Assembly: GCA_009840635.1 (NCBI GenBank)
Contig: VXNL01000014.1
Location: 22,248-86,247, forward strand
Origin: Acidobacteriota bacterium
Lineage (GTDB): Bacteria > Acidobacteriota > Vicinamibacteria > Marinacidobacterales > Marinacidobacteraceae
Direction of reading: 5' to 3'
DNA length: 64,000 nt
In this document: positions 61,333-64,000 of the stretch, one piece after another
Layout: each line of letters begins with the position of its first letter
How positions within the stretch are numbered: position 1 is the stretch's first letter
Position numbers and translations under genes: made by a program
The notes under the pieces: model-generated
What the model was told of the DNA's origin: nothing
Database searches by the model: none
The model's input: only the letters and a program-made list of their open reading frames with translations

Positions 61333-63609
61333 TCAGACCTGGTGGAACAGGTCCGGGGGCCCTGAGGTCTCCTGCGACTCGACCACCGCGATGGCGACCA
61401 CGTTGACGATCTCCTCCACCTCGGCGCCGCGCTGCAGCACGTGGACGGGGCGGCGGAGGCCGGTCACGATGGGGCCGATCGCCTCCGCGCCGCCGAGCCG
61501 CTGGAGCAGCTTGTAGGCCACGTTCCCGGCCTCAAGGCTCGGGAAGATCAGCACGTTGGCCGCCCGGTCCAGCCGGGAGAAGGGATAGGTCCCCCGGAGG
61601 AGGTCGTCCACCACCGCGGTGTCCGCCTGCATCTCGCCGTCCGCCACCAGCTCAGGGGCGCGGTCGCGCAGGATCTCCACCGCCTCGCGCACCTTGTTGG
61701 ACCGCTCGTGGGGAGCGCTTCCGAAGTTCGAGAACGAGAGCATCGCCACCCGGGGCTCGACGTTGAAGCGCCTGGCCACCTCGGCGGTCTGGATGGCGAT
61801 GTCGGCAAGGTCCTCGGCGGTCGGATCGATGTTCACCGTCGCGTCGGCGAAGAACTTGATCTCGTTCGGGAACACCATGAGGTAGACGCCGGCGACGCGG
61901 CGGACGTCGTCGCGCATCCGGACGATCTGGAGCGCCGGGCGGATGGTCTCGGGATAGTGCTGGGTGACCCCGGCGACCATCGTGTCCGCGTGACCGAGGT
62001 TCACCATCATCGCCCCGTAGACGCTCGGGTTCTTCATGAGCTCCCGCGCCTTGGCGGGGCCCACGCCGCGGCGCTGCCGGATCTCGACGAGGCGCCGCGC
62101 GTACTCCTCGCAGCGCTCGGAATCGGTGATATCCACCACCCGGGCGCCGTTCACCTCGATGCCGAGGGTCTCGCAGGCGTCCCGGATGACCCGCGGCCGG
62201 CCCAGCAGGATGGGTTCGGCGATGCCCTCGTCGAGCAGCCGCTGCGCGGCGCGCAGGATCTTCGGCTCCTCGCCCTCGGGGAAGACCACCGACCGGCTGG
62301 CGCGCTTCGCGCGGCCGATCACCTGACGCATCACCTCGCGCTCGAGCCCGAGGCGGGACTCGAGCCGGGCGCCGTACTGCTCCAGGTCGATCTGGATTCG
62401 CGCGACGCCGCTGTCCATCGCCGCCTTCGCGACCGCGGGCGCCTCCCAGAGGAGGACCCGGGAGTCGAACGGCGACGGAATGAGGTATTCCGGACCGAAG
62501 GACATCCGCTCCTTGCCGTGGGCGCGCATCACCGAATCGGGCACGTCCTCCTTGGTGAGTTCCGCGAGCGCCCGGGCCGCCGCCAGCTTCATCTCCATGT
62601 TGATGGTGCGGGCGCGCACGTCGAGCGCGCCCCGGAAGATGAAGGGGAACCCGAGGACGTTGTTGACCTGGTTCGGATAGTCCGAACGCCCGGTGGCCAT
62701 GAAGACGTCGCTACGGGCGTCCATGGCGTCCTCCCAGGTGATTTCGGGGTCCGGGTTCGCCATCGCCATCACCAGCGGCTGGGCGTTCATCGAGACGACC
62801 ATCTCCTTCGAGACCGCATCCTTCACCGACAGGCCCATGAAGACGTCGGCGCCGCGCATGGCGTCGTCGAGCGTCCGCATCGGGGTGTCGAGGGCGTAAC
62901 GCTCCTTGAACTCGTTCATGCCCGACTCGCGGCCGGTATGGATGACGCCGCGCGAGTCGCACATCACCACGTTCTCGTGGAGCACCCCGAGGCTCTCGGC
63001 GAGCTCGGCGCAGGCGATGCCGGCGGCGCCGGCGCCGTTGATGACCAGCCGGACCTCGGCGGGGTCCTTCCCGGTGAGCTCGAGCCAGCTCAGGAACGCG
63101 GCCCCGGAGATGATCGCGGTGCCGTGCTGGTCGTCATGGAAGACGGGGATGTCCATCTCCTCGCGGAGGCGCGACTCGATGTAGAAGCAGTCCGGCGCCT
63201 TGATGTCCTCGAGGTTGATGCCGCCAAAGGTGGGCTCGAGGGCCTTCACCACCCGGACCACCTCTTCGGGGTCGGTCACGCTGAGCTCGATGTCGAAGAC
63301 GTCGATGTCAGCGAACCGCTTGAAGAGGACGCCCTTCCCCTCCATCACCGGCTTGGCGGCGAGGGGGCCGATGTTGCCGAGGCCGAGGACGGCGGTTCCG
63401 TTCGAGACCACCGCCACGAGGTTTCCGCGGGCGGTGTAGTCGAAGACCCGCCCCGATTCCTGGTGGATCTCCCGGCAGGGCTCGGCGACGCCGGGGCTGT
63501 ACGCGAGCGAGAGGTCGCGCTGGGTCTGGGTGGGCTTGGTGGGACGGACCTCGACCTTCCCGGGCCGTCCGCTCAGGTGGTAGTCGAGGGCATCCTGTCT
63601 GCGAATCAA
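61333..63609 (-). CDS. maeB: NADP-dependent malic enzyme with phosphotransacetylase-like domain
   Basis: This 758-residue enzyme has a malic domain (residues 1-430) with [24 protein letters not shown] and [11 protein letters not shown], and a C-terminal phosphate acetyltransferase-like domain (about 435-758). It decarboxylates malate to pyruvate with NADP+. The PTA-like domain usually senses acetyl-CoA instead of catalysing. Length and domain order match MaeB of E. coli. It is preceded by a 140-base gap after the S9 peptidase gene. Confidence 0.95.
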   Translation of the reverse strand: MIRRQDALDYHLSGRPGKVEVRPTKPTQTQRDLSLAYSPGVAEPCREIHQESGRVFDYTARGNLVAVVSNGTAVLGLGNIGPLAAKPVMEGKGVLFKRFADIDVFDIELSVTDPEEVVRVVKALEPTFGGINLEDIKAPDCFYIESRLREEMDIPVFHDDQHGTAIISGAAFLSWLELTGKDPAEVRLVINGAGAAGIACAELAESLGVLHENVVMCDSRGVIHTGRESGMNEFKERYALDTPMRTLDDAMRGADVFMGLSVKDAVSKEMVVSMNAQPLVMAMANPDPEITWEDAMDARSDVFMATGRSDYPNQVNNVLGFPFIFRGALDVRARTINMEMKLAAARALAELTKEDVPDSVMRAHGKERMSFGPEYLIPSPFDSRVLLWEAPAVAKAAMDSGVARIQIDLEQYGARLESRLGLEREVMRQVIGRAKRASRSVVFPEGEEPKILRAAQRLLDEGIAEPILLGRPRVIRDACETLGIEVNGARVVDITDSERCEEYARRLVEIRQRRGVGPAKARELMKNPSVYGAMMVNLGHADTMVAGVTQHYPETIRPALQIVRMRDDVRRVAGVYLMVFPNEIKFFADATVNIDPTAEDLADIAIQTAEVARRFNVEPRVAMLSFSNFGSAPHERSNKVREAVEILRDRAPELVADGEMQADTAVVDDLLRGTYPFSRLDRAANVLIFPSLEAGNVAYKLLQRLGGAEAIGPIVTGLRRPVHVLQRGAEVEEIVNVVAIAVVESQETSGPPDLFHQV

Positions 63610-63749
63610 GGGGCTTTCCTCACTCGGTGAGATGCGCGGGCTCGGCCGGGGGAGCGCCGGCGGAGCCGGGCCGCGAAGTGCTCAGGGTCCCGCCCGTTCG
63701 GGACCGGAAGGCGCGAAGTCTAGCGGCCCGGAGGGGGAGCGCCGGCCGC

Positions 63750-64000
63750 TCAGCGGCCGCTCGCCGCGTCGTCCGTCGCTTCCCCCGGCGTGTGCGCCCG
63801 GAACCACGTCAGGATGCGCTCCGAGACGTCCATCAGGAACTTCGGCTCCCGGGGCCCGTGCGGAGTCCGGGGATAGACGACGAACTCGGTGGGGATCCCG
63901 CGGCGGTCGAGCGCCCGGTAGAACTCCTGCCCCTGGGTGAACGGCACCCGGAGGTCCTGGGCCCCGTGGATCACCTGCGTCGGCGTGGTCACCTCCGCGA
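63750..64000 (-). CDS. S9 family peptidase, C-terminal end only (runs past window edge)
   Basis: About 83 residues of the C-terminus are visible. TQVIHGAQDLRVPFTQGQEFYRAL contains the catalytic aspartate segment (GAQDLRVP), and YPRTPHGPREP contains the catalytic histidine of prolyl-oligopeptidase-type alpha/beta hydrolases. The gene enters from beyond position 64000, where its propeller domain and serine should lie. It ends at 63750. Confidence 0.82.
   Translation of the reverse strand, partial: AEVTTPTQVIHGAQDLRVPFTQGQEFYRALDRRGIPTEFVVYPRTPHGPREPKFLMDVSERILTWFRAHTPGEATDDAASGR

Noticed and set aside
63741..63765. GC palindrome at the end of the S9 peptidase gene as a terminator
   Set aside because: The palindrome is part of the coding sequence and stop codon, and no T-run follows.

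Overview
The window is GC-rich, densely coded chromosomal DNA from a Gram-negative, aerobic, heterotrophic bacterium. It carries complex I genes, TolC/RND efflux, many lipoproteins with lipoboxes, and VKOR-DsbA oxidative folding. No rRNA, tRNA, phage module, transposase or CRISPR array is visible. The gene mix (OPT peptide transporter, sulfatase, TolB-amidohydrolase, DUF4143 ATPases, several VapBC-type pairs, proton or sodium pyrophosphatase, several Na+ symporter families) would fit an uncultured marine or host-associated member of the Acidobacteriota or Gemmatimonadota. That placement is an inference and no marker gene here settles it.

Layout. 0.3-8.9 kb: a peptide and amino-acid acquisition block (OPT transporter, then a complete polar amino-acid ABC importer with overlapping or abutting genes), followed by an N-carbamoyl-D-amino-acid hydrolase and a hydantoinase with a secreted sulfatase between them. 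9-15.6 kb: two solitary AAA/DUF4143 ATPases, a DUF1697 protein, a 3-hydroxyacyl-CoA dehydrogenase, and an AbrB-type antitoxin whose PIN toxin is broken by a nonsense codon. 15.8-21.7 kb: a tightly coupled minus-strand operon of a secreted TolB-amidohydrolase, a tiny membrane protein, a sodium/solute symporter and a lipoprotein. 21.8-28.1 kb: a PLP-dependent ammonia-lyase-like enzyme, a VapBC pair, a DjlA-like co-chaperone, a secreted metzincin-like protease coupled to a lipoprotein, and small membrane proteins. 28.3-37 kb: a membrane pyrophosphatase with the K+-dependent signature, a beta-propeller protein and three cation-coupled carriers (NSS, AGCS, SLC12-like).

37-49.1 kb is one long minus-strand run. 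It starts with nuoA-B-C-D-H-I-J-K-N (no E, F, G, L or M), then a 7Fe ferredoxin, an apparently inactive M48-like lipoprotein, an S2P-CBS protease, a flavin-binding protein, a VKOR-DsbA fusion and a DUF1761 protein. 49.2-56.4 kb: a TIGR04283-like glycosyltransferase, a small Cys-containing exported protein and a CusCBA-type heavy-metal efflux operon. 56.5-64 kb: two uncharacterised membrane proteins, an octaheme cytochrome related to the hydroxylamine oxidoreductase family, an RHH-PIN toxin-antitoxin pair, an OpgC-like acyltransferase, a MaeB-type malic enzyme and the end of an S9 peptidase.

Two themes tie the window together. The first is uptake and turnover of peptides, amino acids and related amides, largely by cation-coupled carriers, next to a pyrophosphate-driven ion pump. 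The second is a dispersed intergenic double-hairpin element found at eight sites in the first 37 kb. Its stems keep pairing although their sequences differ between copies, and one copy has been absorbed into a coding region.
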